Below, one piece after another: positions 43,990 through 52,858 of a DNA stretch of 59,864 bases (position 1 is the first letter of the stretch; every line of letters begins with the position of its first letter). The notes beneath the pieces are model-generated. The model had not been told where the DNA came from and ran no database searches. It was given only the letters and a program-made list of their open reading frames with translations. The DNA comes from Lachnospiraceae bacterium. Lineage in GTDB: Bacteria; Bacillota; Clostridia; Lachnospirales; Lachnospiraceae. Location of the stretch: positions 1 to 59,864 of the forward strand of contig JAILIO010000139.1 in the NCBI GenBank assembly GCA_024695225.1. Reading direction: 5' to 3'. Both the position numbers and the translations under genes were made by a program.

Positions 43990-44149
43990 TCTGTCAGGCA
44001 GGGACTGCCGGGGCAGATGGGATCATATCCTGTAGCGGTCCCCGGGGCAGACGTGAGAAAGTCCTGCAGTGGTCCCTGCAGCAGTATGGATCATACCTGA
44101 TGCTGTCCGGAGTGCAGGTGAACACAAGGGGGATTTTGGGAGATACCGT

Positions 44150-45181
44150 ATGATAAGCGTGATCATACCCGTATACAATATGGAGACAGGAAACAGGCTC
44201 AGATTCTGCCTTGAAAGCATTACAGGGCAGACCATCGGCATGGACTGCCTGGATGTGATCGGTGTGGACGACTGCTCAACAGACGGCTCTTACGGGATCC
44301 TGAAGGAGTATGAGGCTGCATACCCGGGACATTTCAGGGCTGTTAAACATGACAGGAATACCCGTCAGGGAGGGGCCAGGAATACCGGGCTTGATATGGC
44401 CCGGGGGGAGTATATATCCTTTATCGATTCAGACGACTGGATCGATCCCGGTTTTTACGAGCGCATGTTATCCCTTGCGGAGAGTTCAGGGGCTGACATG
44501 GTCGGCTGCGACTACCGATATACGGAAAGCCAGAGCTTTGAAGGGGGCAGTCCCGTCGCCATGAACCTGCCGGAGCAGACCGGGGAACTGAACGACCTCA
44601 AATATAAAAGCCTGATCCTTAAAAGCGGCTCCCTTGTGACTAAGATCTACAGGCGGGAGATGTTTGAAGAGCCCCTGCTCAGGTTCCCTGAGGGGATCTT
44701 TTACGAAGACAACGCCATAGCCCCGTCTCTTATGCTCAGGAGCAGACATTTTGAATACATTCCGGAAGCCATGTATTTCTATTACAGGTACGGGAATTCC
44801 ACCACCACGGGCATCACTGAAGAACGGTGCAGAGACAGGATGGAGGCTTCCAGGATAATGCTCTCTGCCGCGGAAAAGGACGGCAGTCTTTACAGATACA
44901 GGGAAGAATACGAGTATTTATTTACGCGGAATTTTTATATAAATACCCTTTTTTCCTATGTGAGGAATGTGAAGAAGCCATCCCTCTCCTTCATGGAAGA
45001 GTTGGGGCAGGAGATGGCGAGGACCTTCCCGGGGTTTCGTGAGAATCCGTACTACCTTGAGAATACGGATCCCGAGGAGCAGAGATATATCGCCCTGCAG
45101 CAGAAGGACACCCGGATCTTCAGCCTTAAGTACAGAGCCCTGTGGTTTTACAGGGATCTCAGGAAGAAAATAAGTTCGTAA
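44150..45181 (+). CDS. GT2 glycosyltransferase (EpsJ/capsule type)
   Basis: 343 residues. ISVIIPVYNMETG start, VDDCSTDGSY, QGGARNTGLDMARGEYISFIDSDDWI (DSDD acidic motif), then EDNAIAPSL and YFYYRYGNSTTTG near the acceptor site: a canonical single-domain GT-A/GT2 enzyme of the capsule/EPS type. Residues after about 280 are helical. The upstream extension from 44069 is rejected because ATG 44150, preceded by GGGAGA, begins exactly at the family N-terminus. It has its own promoter and is flanked by minus-strand genes on both sides. Confidence 0.9.
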   Translation: MISVIIPVYNMETGNRLRFCLESITGQTIGMDCLDVIGVDDCSTDGSYGILKEYEAAYPGHFRAVKHDRNTRQGGARNTGLDMARGEYISFIDSDDWIDPGFYERMLSLAESSGADMVGCDYRYTESQSFEGGSPVAMNLPEQTGELNDLKYKSLILKSGSLVTKIYRREMFEEPLLRFPEGIFYEDNAIAPSLMLRSRHFEYIPEAMYFYYRYGNSTTTGITEERCRDRMEASRIMLSAAEKDGSLYRYREEYEYLFTRNFYINTLFSYVRNVKKPSLSFMEELGQEMARTFPGFRENPYYLENTDPEEQRYIALQQKDTRIFSLKYRALWFYRDLRKKISS

Positions 45182-45254
45182 GGGAAGGGATGAGTTCCCC
45201 GGGAAAACCGTGATCCCCGGGAGGTTAAAAAATTCCGGGTGGCCCTGAGGCTAA

Positions 45255-46244
45255 TCAAAAACTGAGGATCGCCTCCGCTATCCTCCGGGCCCCTTTCCCG
45301 TCCACCAGTCTTTTCATGTTTTCGCTTAGGCCGAGCCTGAAATCCCTTTTGTCATCCCCGGTCATTGACCTTATGATGTCCGCAAGATTTCTCATGGTAT
45401 CGGGCCCTTTCCTGATGTCCCCTGCGCATTTGATAACCCCGAGTCTTTGGAAGGCCTCTGCCCCGGGGATCTGATTGTCCGCTGTGACCATGCTGACCGC
45501 AGGAAGCCCCATGGCGCATGCTTCATAGAGGGTGCTGCCCGCAGCGCTTATCAGTATGTCCCCCTCAGAAAGAGTGCCGGACATATCCGAGGTTGGAGGA
45601 AGGAGACAGATCTCCGGGAGACCGGACTGATCCTTTAGTTTTCCCCATTCTGATCTGAGAGCCTTCTCTGTCATCTCTGCAGTGTCCCTTCCTGCCCCGC
45701 CGCAGGAGATCCATATCTTTGAGACCCTTTCCCTCACAGTGAAGGAGGCCTCCGCAAATTCCCGGCGGATGGGTGCGTAGTCCGGACCTGAAAGCACAAG
45801 CCCCGGGGCTCTGTACGAAGGCATATCCCCCGGGGTGTAATTTATCAGAAGGTCCACTTCCGGGTCGAAAGCCCGGAGGTCGTCGATATAACCCAGGGTG
45901 ACCCTGTCTCTCAGGGCTGACAGATATCCGTTGTCCGTGAAATAGCTGTCCACCAGCAGAAACCCTTTGGGCTCATCCGTAAATAAACCCCTCAGGAATC
46001 TCAGCTCGCTTACGGGATCCCTGTAGGGCACATCGGTTTCAACTGTGCTGGATATGTTCACATCCTGGGGAAATGAAAGGATACGGCTTTTCAGAAGCTC
46101 CCGGGATTCCCGGTCCGACACTATGAAGGACACCGGGATATCAGACAGGGCGTTCACTTCAGAAGCCACCGCCAGGCATCTCATGATATGCCCCGTTGCT
46201 ATCTCGCTGTTGCCGTCTGCTCTGATATACAGTTTGTTTATCAT
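45255..46244 (-). CDS. pseG: UDP-2,4-diacetamido-2,4,6-trideoxy-beta-L-altropyranose hydrolase
   Basis: 329 residues, GT-B-like hydrolase. LYIRADGNSEIATGHIMRCLAVA is the PseG N-terminal signature, with H19 as the expected catalytic histidine; ISCGGAGRDTAEMT and ISAAGSTLYEACAMGLPAVSMVTADNQ are the nucleotide-binding loops. It releases UDP to give 2,4-diacetamido-2,4,6-trideoxy-L-altrose, the substrate of PseI. Third gene of the minus-strand pse operon, 80 bases after pseH; GGGGCACAT precedes the ATG. Confidence 0.88.
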   Translation of the reverse strand: MINKLYIRADGNSEIATGHIMRCLAVASEVNALSDIPVSFIVSDRESRELLKSRILSFPQDVNISSTVETDVPYRDPVSELRFLRGLFTDEPKGFLLVDSYFTDNGYLSALRDRVTLGYIDDLRAFDPEVDLLINYTPGDMPSYRAPGLVLSGPDYAPIRREFAEASFTVRERVSKIWISCGGAGRDTAEMTEKALRSEWGKLKDQSGLPEICLLPPTSDMSGTLSEGDILISAAGSTLYEACAMGLPAVSMVTADNQIPGAEAFQRLGVIKCAGDIRKGPDTMRNLADIIRSMTGDDKRDFRLGLSENMKRLVDGKGARRIAEAILSF

Positions 46245-46324
46245 ATGTGCCCCGCCCGTGACCCTGAGACTGTCACTCTCTGTTTGTAAGACATGTATTC
46301 ATGTGTCAGGTAAATCTTTCAGGA

Positions 46325-46894
46325 TCATCTCCTGCAGTCGTATGTGTAAATAAAGATCCCGTCCTCTGAAATATCCTCCCGAAAGCCGAGACCTCTGAAT
46401 ATGTGTTTTGAAGCTTCGTTTTCCGGCTTGACTTCCCCTTTGAAGCACGCTGTATCCGGCCTTTTGTCAAGGGTGTATCCCATGGCCGTCTTAAGAAATA
46501 AAGACCCGAAGCCCTGCCTTCTGAATCCCCTGTCAACGCTGTAGCTTATGAGCGCAGTGCCGTCCCTGTGGTCCAGTCGGACCATTCCTGCAGGTATGTC
46601 GGAAGGGGACATGGGAACTGCAGCGCCTTCCAAAGCACCTTCCGAAGAGTCTTCCACAACGTTTTCCGCGGGAGTTTCACCGGTCCGGTCTTTATTTTCA
46701 AGGGGGCTTTTGAGACTGAAGATCAGGATATCACAGCAGGGATCCGAGAGCTTCCCGGAAAACCACCTGTGGTGCTGTTCAGGGGAAATAAGGGCAGAGG
46801 TAAATGAGTTCGCCCTGGTGGCTGGGTCGTTTGCCCATCTGAGGAGAAGGGCTTCGTCTCCGGGCTCTGCCTTTCTCAGGTTCACATCATTCAA
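46325..46894 (-). CDS. pseH: GNAT N-acetyltransferase, probable PseH
   Basis: 189 residues. LRKAEPGDEALLLRWANDPATRANSF and HHRWFSGKL are the N-terminal pattern shared by PseH-type enzymes; SYSVDRGFRRQGFGSLFLKTA is the acetyl-CoA-binding loop (RRQGFG) and NEASKHIFRGLGF the late GNAT motif. Between strands, about residues 60-98, there is a hydrophilic Glu/Ser/Pro insert of some 37 residues that PseH proteins do not need. It would acetylate the 4-amino group of the PseC product. Overlaps pseF by four bases (ATGA type). The PseH assignment rests mainly on context. Confidence 0.72.
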   Translation of the reverse strand: MNDVNLRKAEPGDEALLLRWANDPATRANSFTSALISPEQHHRWFSGKLSDPCCDILIFSLKSPLENKDRTGETPAENVVEDSSEGALEGAAVPMSPSDIPAGMVRLDHRDGTALISYSVDRGFRRQGFGSLFLKTAMGYTLDKRPDTACFKGEVKPENEASKHIFRGLGFREDISEDGIFIYTYDCRR

Positions 46895-47631
46895 GGGTTC
46901 TGGTCCTTCTCAGACTGCCTTTTCTTCATGAGGGTGTATTTCATCTCCGCTATATCCCAGTCCGTATCGTAGTCGATGTCCTGGACCTCCGTCTCAGGCA
47001 CCGGCATGGCGCCTGTGTTGTCGTCTATCAGTTCCCCGGTCTCCATGAATCTCTTTACCCTGAACATATAGAACTGCCCGCAGTCGTGATAGAGGGTTTC
47101 CAGATCCTGGGATCGGCGCATTGAAAATTCGGGCCAGCGGTAGAAAGCTCTGCCGTCTTTTACGCTCATTCCCCTGAACACGGGAAATGAGAAGGGAGTC
47201 ACCGGCAGCACACAGTCGAAATTGCCGGAAAGCATGATGTCCATTGCTTTTTTCAGCTTTTCGGGGGTGACGAAGGGGGCAGTGGGATACAGGCAGCAGG
47301 CATATCTGAATTTGACCCCGGTATTCTTGTATTCCGAGATGACCTCGTGGAGTACATCCGCCGTTGTGGCAAAGTCTCCTGAGGTCGCAGGGGACCTGAG
47401 AAAGGGGACTTCCGCGCCGTATTTTTCGGCCACAGATCTTATTTCCGCGCTGTCGGTGGATACCATCACGGTCTTGAAGATCCCTGAGTTCAGGGCAGCC
47501 TCTATGGAATAGGCTATGATGGGTTTGCCGAGGAAATCCTTTATGTTCTTTCCGGGGATCCTGCGGCTTCCGCCTCTCGCGGTGATTATGGCGATACTGT
47601 CTTCCGTAAAGTCTTTTATCATATCTTCCAT
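46891..47631 (-). CDS. pseF: Pseudaminic acid cytidylyltransferase
   Basis: 246 residues. SIAIITARGGSRRIPGKNIKDFLGKPIIAYSIEAAL is the CMP-sugar-synthetase opening; VMVSTDSAEIRSVAEKYGAEVPFLRS and DIDYDTDWDIAEMKY (metal-binding Asp) are further landmarks, and the protein is PseF-like rather than NeuA-like in overall pattern. It makes CMP-pseudaminate. First gene of the pseF-pseH-pseG operon; GGAGG lies 11 bases upstream. PseI is not found in the window. Confidence 0.85.
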   Translation of the reverse strand: MEDMIKDFTEDSIAIITARGGSRRIPGKNIKDFLGKPIIAYSIEAALNSGIFKTVMVSTDSAEIRSVAEKYGAEVPFLRSPATSGDFATTADVLHEVISEYKNTGVKFRYACCLYPTAPFVTPEKLKKAMDIMLSGNFDCVLPVTPFSFPVFRGMSVKDGRAFYRWPEFSMRRSQDLETLYHDCGQFYMFRVKRFMETGELIDDNTGAMPVPETEVQDIDYDTDWDIAEMKYTLMKKRQSEKDQNP

Positions 47632-47653
47632 AATGGATAATTCCTCCGTCTTA

Positions 47654-47662
47654 TGCTATGAT
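47654..47662 (+). promoter_or_regulatory. Extended -10 for the ABC flippase gene, overlapping the pseF -10
   Basis: TGCTATGAT (47654-47662). A start near 47669 would place the message 5' end at or next to ATG 47670. Confidence 0.4.
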
Positions 47663-47686
47663 AACTGCCATGAAGATTTTGCGCAA
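47658..47686 (-). promoter_or_regulatory. Promoter of the pseF-pseH-pseG operon
   Basis: Minus strand: TTGCGC (47681-47686), 17-base spacer, TATCAT (47658-47663). The element lies inside the start of the divergent ABC gene. Confidence 0.5.
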
Positions 47687-49418
47687 GTTGAATGTGCTCC
47701 TGGACAGACGCCAGAAAAGGCAGATGGCATGGCTGGTCCTGCTGATGCTCATAGGCGGTGTCCTGGAGTCTCTGGGGATCACCATCGTAGTGCCTATCAT
47801 GCAGGTGGTGCTGGACCCCGACGCCGTGGAAAAGAGCAGGCTGCTCTCTGCGGTGTATGATGCGCTCCCCGTAAACGGAACCGTGGAGTTTGCCTGCTTT
47901 ATGATGGGGGCCATGATCCTGCTCTTCGTCGTAAAGAATGTCTTTCTCTTTTTCATGAACAAGGCTCAGCTGCGCTTTGTATACACCAACCAGTTCTCCA
48001 CCTCCCGCCGGATGATGATCAATTTCATGGAGAGACCCTATGAGTACTATCTCTCTGCGGATACAGCGGTGATCCAGAGACAGATCACATCTGATGTGAA
48101 CAATATGTACGCCCTGATCATGGCACTCCTGAAACTGGTGACAGAGATCATCGTTTTTGTGTGCCTGATACTGATGCTCTTATTTACGGATGTGAAGATG
48201 ACACTGATAGTGGCCCTGCTCTTGACAGCGGTGCTCCTCATCGTAAAGAGCGTGATAAAGCCTGTGATGCACCGCACCGGGGAGGAGTACCAGAAGCATT
48301 ACGCCCTCCTTTTCAAGTGGATAAATCAGGCCGTCACCGGGATAAAAGAGATAAAGATAGCAGACAGGAGTGATTATTTCATAAACAGCTACAGCGACTG
48401 CGGCGGCAGGTATGTGGAGAATGTCCGGACCTACCAGCTCTACAACGCAACCCCAAGGCTTGTGATCGAATCCGTGTGTGTGGGCGGCCTTCTGGGCTAT
48501 ATGATCGTGATCATGATGATGGGGGCCGGGATATCCACAATGCTGCCCCAGCTTACGGTCTTTGCCCTGGCGGCCATGAGGCTTTTGCCCTCCGCAAACC
48601 GCATGAACACTTATCTCACTGATATGGCCTACTATGAGCCTTTCTTCATGGGGGTGTCCGACAATCTGAAGAAAGATATAAACGATGCGGGCGTGGAGTA
48701 CGGCGAGGACGCTTACACAAACAGGGAGCAGACAGAGAAACTGCCTGTGAAGAAGGAGATAACGTTAAAGGACATAGTCTACAGATATCCCGGCAGCGAT
48801 GCTCTCATTTTTAACGGGGCGGATATGACAATACCCGTTGGAAAGAGCGTGGGCATCGTGGGAACCTCAGGCGCAGGGAAGACCACCATAGTGGATATAA
48901 TGCTTGGACTGTTGAAGATCGAGAGAGGGCAGGTGCTGGCCGACGGGACAGATGTGTTCTCCGATTACCGGGGCTGGCTTGCAAACATAGGATACATACC
49001 CCAGACCATATTTATGATGGATACCTCCATCAGAAAGAACGTGGCTTTCGGCATCGCCGATGAAGACATAGACGATGAGAAGGTGTGGAAAGCCCTGGAG
49101 GAAGCCCAGCTGGATGATTTTGTGAGAGGGCTTGAAGAGGGGCTGGACACGGGCATTGGAGAGAGGGGCATAAGGCTCTCCGGCGGACAGAGACAGAGGA
49201 TAGGCATAGCCAGGGCCCTTTACGACGACCCGGAGGTGCTGGTGCTGGACGAAGCCACAAGCGCCCTGGACCAGGATACGGAAAAGGCTATAATGGATCA
49301 GATAAACAGGCTGCACGGGCGAAAGACCCTTGTGATCATAGCCCACAGGCTCACGACCATAGAAAAATGCGATATGATCTACAGAGTGGAGGATGAGAGG
49401 ATTGAGCGGGAAAGATAA
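47658..49418 (+). CDS. ABC transporter with fused membrane and ATPase domains (PglK-like flippase)
   Basis: 586 residues (582 if the second ATG, 47670, is used). Six helices, with LLMLIGGVLESLGITIVVPIMQ in the first and KWINQAVTGIKEIKIADRSDYF in the cytoplasmic extension, both typical of PglK-type lipid-linked oligosaccharide flippases. ATPase: Walker A GTSGAGKTT (402-410), LSGGQ (507-511), Walker B VLVLDEA (527-533). It would flip an undecaprenyl-linked oligosaccharide. Promoter and start overlap the pseF control region. First gene of the right-hand operon. Confidence 0.87.
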   Translation: MITAMKILRKLNVLLDRRQKRQMAWLVLLMLIGGVLESLGITIVVPIMQVVLDPDAVEKSRLLSAVYDALPVNGTVEFACFMMGAMILLFVVKNVFLFFMNKAQLRFVYTNQFSTSRRMMINFMERPYEYYLSADTAVIQRQITSDVNNMYALIMALLKLVTEIIVFVCLILMLLFTDVKMTLIVALLLTAVLLIVKSVIKPVMHRTGEEYQKHYALLFKWINQAVTGIKEIKIADRSDYFINSYSDCGGRYVENVRTYQLYNATPRLVIESVCVGGLLGYMIVIMMMGAGISTMLPQLTVFALAAMRLLPSANRMNTYLTDMAYYEPFFMGVSDNLKKDINDAGVEYGEDAYTNREQTEKLPVKKEITLKDIVYRYPGSDALIFNGADMTIPVGKSVGIVGTSGAGKTTIVDIMLGLLKIERGQVLADGTDVFSDYRGWLANIGYIPQTIFMMDTSIRKNVAFGIADEDIDDEKVWKALEEAQLDDFVRGLEEGLDTGIGERGIRLSGGQRQRIGIARALYDDPEVLVLDEATSALDQDTEKAIMDQINRLHGRKTLVIIAHRLTTIEKCDMIYRVEDERIERER

Positions 49419-49857
49419 CAGTGAGGAACCTAAAAAGATAGGTCTTTTTGAACAGATACTCAGGTTTGGGGCAGTGGGATTCACCTGCTTTTTCATCGAT
49501 TTCGGCATAACCATGCTCCTGAAGGTGATAGGCGTGAACTATCTGATCGCGGCTTTCGCGGGCTTTGTGGTCAGCATGATCGCCAATTACATCATGAGCT
49601 TCAGGTTTGTCTTCAGCAGGAAGGAAGGACTGGACAGGCGGGCGGAATTCATAGCCTTCATGGTGCTGTCGGTTATAGGACTGGGCATAAATGAGCTGGT
49701 GATCTGGCTCTGTGTTGATAAATTGTACTACGGCGCAGGTTTCCTCATGGGGATCCTCAGCGAAAACCTGGCGGTGGCCGGAGGGAAGATCGTGGCAACC
49801 GCAGTGGTCATGGTGTACAACTTTATCACCAGGAAGAAGTTTCTCTCTTCAAACTGA
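49393..49857 (+). CDS. GtrA-family membrane protein
   Basis: 154 residues with four helices. FEQILRFGAVGFTCFFIDFGITMLL and FVVSMIANYIMSFRFVF are the GtrA landmarks, and VMVYNFITRKKFLF-like YNFITRKKF closes the last helix. GtrA proteins are thought to carry polyprenyl-phosphate sugars across the membrane for GT-C transferases, of which this locus has many. ATG 49393 lies within the end of the flippase gene, directly against GGAGG; TTG 49402 is an equally possible start. Confidence 0.9.
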   Translation: MRGLSGKDNSEEPKKIGLFEQILRFGAVGFTCFFIDFGITMLLKVIGVNYLIAAFAGFVVSMIANYIMSFRFVFSRKEGLDRRAEFIAFMVLSVIGLGINELVIWLCVDKLYYGAGFLMGILSENLAVAGGKIVATAVVMVYNFITRKKFLSSN

Positions 49858-49895
49858 AAACAAATGGCCTGCAGGAGGACTGAACACTCCTCTGG

Positions 49896-50972
49896 ATGAA
49901 AATGAAAAATAAAAGAGAAGCAAATTTTGAATTGCTGCGCATAGTGTCAATGTTTATGATCACTGTGCTGCATTATATGAATCACGGCGGCATGCTGACA
50001 CCCTGGCACGAGGGACAGTCCGCCATGAATGCGGTGAATGGAGCAGCCTGGCTGATAGAAGCCTTTTGCCTCTGCGGCATGAGCTGTTTTATCCTTTTGT
50101 CCGGTTATTTCCTGGTCCCTGAGAAATGGAAGCTCTCCAGGGTGGTCTCCCTGATCCTCCAGTGCCTGTTCTATTCCCTGGCAGTGCCGGTGATAGCCAT
50201 GCTCACAGGCGCCGTAAACCCTGCAGACATAGATGTTTACGATGTGCTTGACTGGTTCTTCCCGATAGCCACCGAAAGCTGGTGGTTCATGACGTCCTAC
50301 ATCTCCATGTACATCCTGTCCCCCCTTCTCTCCTACGGTGCGGAGAAGATGGGCAGACACAGGCTGGGGGCCCTTATCATCTTTCTGATCTTCTTTGAGT
50401 CCGTAGAGAAGACCATCCTTCCGGTGATCCTGCCCACGGACGGCTACGGTTACGACGCCATGTGGATGATCACCATGTTCCTCACAGCCAGGTACATAAG
50501 GCTTTACGGCATAGGATTCCTTGAAAAACCTTTCAGGCCGGCCATCTGTTACACCATTTGCTGCCTCGGGATGTATTTCATAAGCCTCATCACCGGAAGA
50601 GCGGCAGCCCTGGGGGTGGACGGGCTTAAATACTATTCGGGAATGCCCTACACCTGCAATTATTTCCTCTGTATGTCAGGCAGCATCGCTCTGTTTTACA
50701 TGTTCAAAAAACTGGTTATGAGGGAGGGATATCCGGCGGATTTTGCAAGGGCAGTGTCACCTCTGGTGCTGGGAGCCTATCTCATACACGAACACCCCGT
50801 CATAAGGGAAATATGGCCGGGATGGCTTTTTGCGGATTCCGTGAGAGGCACATTTCTCTTTATCCCCGGGACCTTTGCCGCGGTGACAGTGGTGATGGCT
50901 GTGGGATGCATATGTGAGCTTTTGAGGAGCAGGCTGTTTTCACTTGCACAGAGACCCCGGAGGGCGGCATGA
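49896..50972 (+). CDS. Acyltransferase family 3 membrane protein
   Basis: 358 residues with about ten helices. REANFELLRIVSMFMITVLHYMNHGG contains the family catalytic histidine (LHY) and arginine; MSCFILLSGYFL and PLVLGAYLIHEHP are other Acyl_transf_3 landmarks. It probably O-acetylates or otherwise acylates a glycan outside the membrane. Starts at ATG 49896 or 49902, downstream of GCAGGAGG; ends in ATGA with the next gene. Confidence 0.88.
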   Translation: MKMKNKREANFELLRIVSMFMITVLHYMNHGGMLTPWHEGQSAMNAVNGAAWLIEAFCLCGMSCFILLSGYFLVPEKWKLSRVVSLILQCLFYSLAVPVIAMLTGAVNPADIDVYDVLDWFFPIATESWWFMTSYISMYILSPLLSYGAEKMGRHRLGALIIFLIFFESVEKTILPVILPTDGYGYDAMWMITMFLTARYIRLYGIGFLEKPFRPAICYTICCLGMYFISLITGRAAALGVDGLKYYSGMPYTCNYFLCMSGSIALFYMFKKLVMREGYPADFARAVSPLVLGAYLIHEHPVIREIWPGWLFADSVRGTFLFIPGTFAAVTVVMAVGCICELLRSRLFSLAQRPRRAA

Positions 50973-52858
50973 GCGCTGAAGAGAGAACAGATCAGGTCAC
51001 AGGAGTGAACGTGCCTGCTGAAGAGAGAACCGGACAGGCTGCAGAAGTGAACGTGCCTGCGGAAGAGAGAACCGGTCAGGTTGCAGAAGTGAACGTGCCT
51101 GCTGAAGAGAGAACAGATCAGTTGCAGGATACCTCCGCGGACAGGGATATCTCCCCTGTCGGACGGCTTAAAGGTCTTGCGGGCAACTCCATGCTCCACG
51201 TGATCATACTGGGCATCTGGCCTTTATTTGCCTGCGGCAGGGGGCTTTCCCTGGCGGATCCCCTCTACGCCCTGTCAAATTATCAGTATTTCGGCACTAT
51301 GGGCGGCACCTGGGAGCTTGCAACCATCCTTGCAAACGCCTTCGGAGCTTTTATTTCCCGGATGCCCGGCGCCGGCAGCGTCCTCGGGATGCAGATATAC
51401 ACATCCCTCATCATGTCCGCTTTTCTGATCGCGCTGTACTTTCTCCTGATGGACACCTTCGGGAAGATAAATACCTTCCTGGGGCTCTTTACGGCCTGTG
51501 CTTTCGCCTGGTGCCCCTCCGTGATCCTTTATAACCGGCTGACCTACATCCTCTTCTCCATAGCCACATGCCTCCTGATAAGAGCCGTGTTTTCGGAGGA
51601 TGACAGGAGGTCCATGATCCTGTTCATCCTGTCCGGGGTGATCCTGGGGCTGAATGTTTCCGTGAAATTTTCAAACGCCGACGAGGCGCTTCTGATAGTC
51701 CTTCTGATCTTCGACAAAAAGCAGAGGAGGATAAGGGATATCCTGCTCTGTATCGCAGGGTGGCTTTCGGGTTTTCTGATCCCTGTTGCGGTCGCTGCGC
51801 TCTGTTACGGCATCGAGGCCTATACAGGCATGATAAACATACTCTTTACTATGCAGCAGGGAGGCGCTGATGATTACACCTTTTATTCGATGGTCAGGGA
51901 GATCCTGTCCTCCTACGGCGACGCCCTTATTTTCATGGTCCCCATGATGGCGGTCATGGGGGTTGTGACCCTGCTGTCCGGAAGGCTTTACCACCGCGGG
52001 GACACCGGGCGCAGGATATGCTATGCGGCAGCGTACTGCGGCATGGCGCTGTGGCTCAGATTCGCCTGGGGGCGGGGGATGTTTGATCTTAAATATTTCC
52101 ATTACAATGCGATCTACCTCTGGGGCGTGCTGGGGACCATAGCGGTTCTGGTTCTTGCCCTGTATGTGCTTCTGGACAAAAGACAGTGGAAGATGATGCG
52201 GGCCTGGGCTCTCGCCGTCATGGTGATCGTGCTGGTGACCCCCCTGGGCTCCAACAATTCCCTCTATCCCGTGGTGGACAATATGTTCCTGATCTGCCCC
52301 TTCGGGATATGGGCCGGCAGCAGGGCAGTTAAGGACAGGAAGCTTTCAAGGATGAAACCTGCCCTCACCGCATCCCTCACAACCATCCTCCTTATGCTGA
52401 TCCTCCAGGGGAGCCTGTTCCACATGAACTTCGCCATCCAGGACGGTTACTGGGGGGAGAGCAGGACTTATCTCACAAGTGAAAATAAGAGATCCAAAGG
52501 GGTCATGACCACAAAGGACAATGCAGCTCTCATCGATTCCCTGACGGAGCTCTCAAAGGAGTATTCCCTTCAGGGAAATGAGGGCATCTTCTACGGAAAC
52601 ATGCCCGGGCTCTGCTACATTCTGGATATGCCAAGCCCTCTCACCACCATCTGGCCGTCCCTGCCTTCATTTACCCGGGGAGAGTGGGAAAGGGATACTC
52701 AAAAAGCCTTTCAGGGATCCCCTGTCATATTCTTCTCCGAGGACTGCCCAAAGGACTATAAGTACGAAAGCCTTATGGGGTTTATAGAGGAGAGGGGTTA
52801 CGCGCGTATCTTCCATGAGAAGGGGATGGACGTGTACATGGAGGATCCCGGGAAATGA
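50969..52858 (+). CDS. GT-C-like polytopic membrane protein with N-terminal 14-residue repeats
   Basis: 629 residues. A hydrophilic cytoplasmic head of about 70 residues is made of 14-residue units (consensus AEERTGQVAEVNVP, three and a half copies), then about eleven helices and a soluble outer C-terminus of about 120 residues. The first outer loop, GRGLSLADPLYALSNYQYF, carries the acidic residue expected of GT-C-type transferases. I do not recognise a named family with confidence. Coupled by ATGA to both neighbours' reading frames (50969-50972 and 52855-52858). The repeats look like a recent addition to a normal membrane enzyme. Confidence 0.65.
   Translation: MSAEERTDQVTGVNVPAEERTGQAAEVNVPAEERTGQVAEVNVPAEERTDQLQDTSADRDISPVGRLKGLAGNSMLHVIILGIWPLFACGRGLSLADPLYALSNYQYFGTMGGTWELATILANAFGAFISRMPGAGSVLGMQIYTSLIMSAFLIALYFLLMDTFGKINTFLGLFTACAFAWCPSVILYNRLTYILFSIATCLLIRAVFSEDDRRSMILFILSGVILGLNVSVKFSNADEALLIVLLIFDKKQRRIRDILLCIAGWLSGFLIPVAVAALCYGIEAYTGMINILFTMQQGGADDYTFYSMVREILSSYGDALIFMVPMMAVMGVVTLLSGRLYHRGDTGRRICYAAAYCGMALWLRFAWGRGMFDLKYFHYNAIYLWGVLGTIAVLVLALYVLLDKRQWKMMRAWALAVMVIVLVTPLGSNNSLYPVVDNMFLICPFGIWAGSRAVKDRKLSRMKPALTASLTTILLMLILQGSLFHMNFAIQDGYWGESRTYLTSENKRSKGVMTTKDNAALIDSLTELSKEYSLQGNEGIFYGNMPGLCYILDMPSPLTTIWPSLPSFTRGEWERDTQKAFQGSPVIFFSEDCPKDYKYESLMGFIEERGYARIFHEKGMDVYMEDPGK
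50975..51121 (+). repeat. 42-bp (14-codon) in-frame tandem repeat, three and a half units
   Basis: GCTGAAGAGAGAAC-anchored units start at 50975, 51017, 51059 and 51101 and differ at only a few positions, much less diverged than the repeats in the GH25 gene. Confidence 0.9.

Larger units (their letters stand above)
43778..44149. other. Divergent regulatory gap
   Basis: No gene. It holds, left to right, the reductase ribosome binding site, a perfect 8-bp-arm palindrome (43793-43810), the reductase promoter (minus), the promoter of the plus-strand GT2 gene (43961-43989) and, in that gene's leader of about 150 bases, degenerate repeats in which GGATCATA followed by CCTG recurs near 44019 and 44087. 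Confidence 0.6.

Noticed and set aside
45182..45254. Possible terminator between the lone GT2 gene and pseG (CCCGGG repeats)
   Set aside because: The self-complementary CCCGGG pairs give only a 6-bp stem, and the A/T tract is on the wrong side for both strands.
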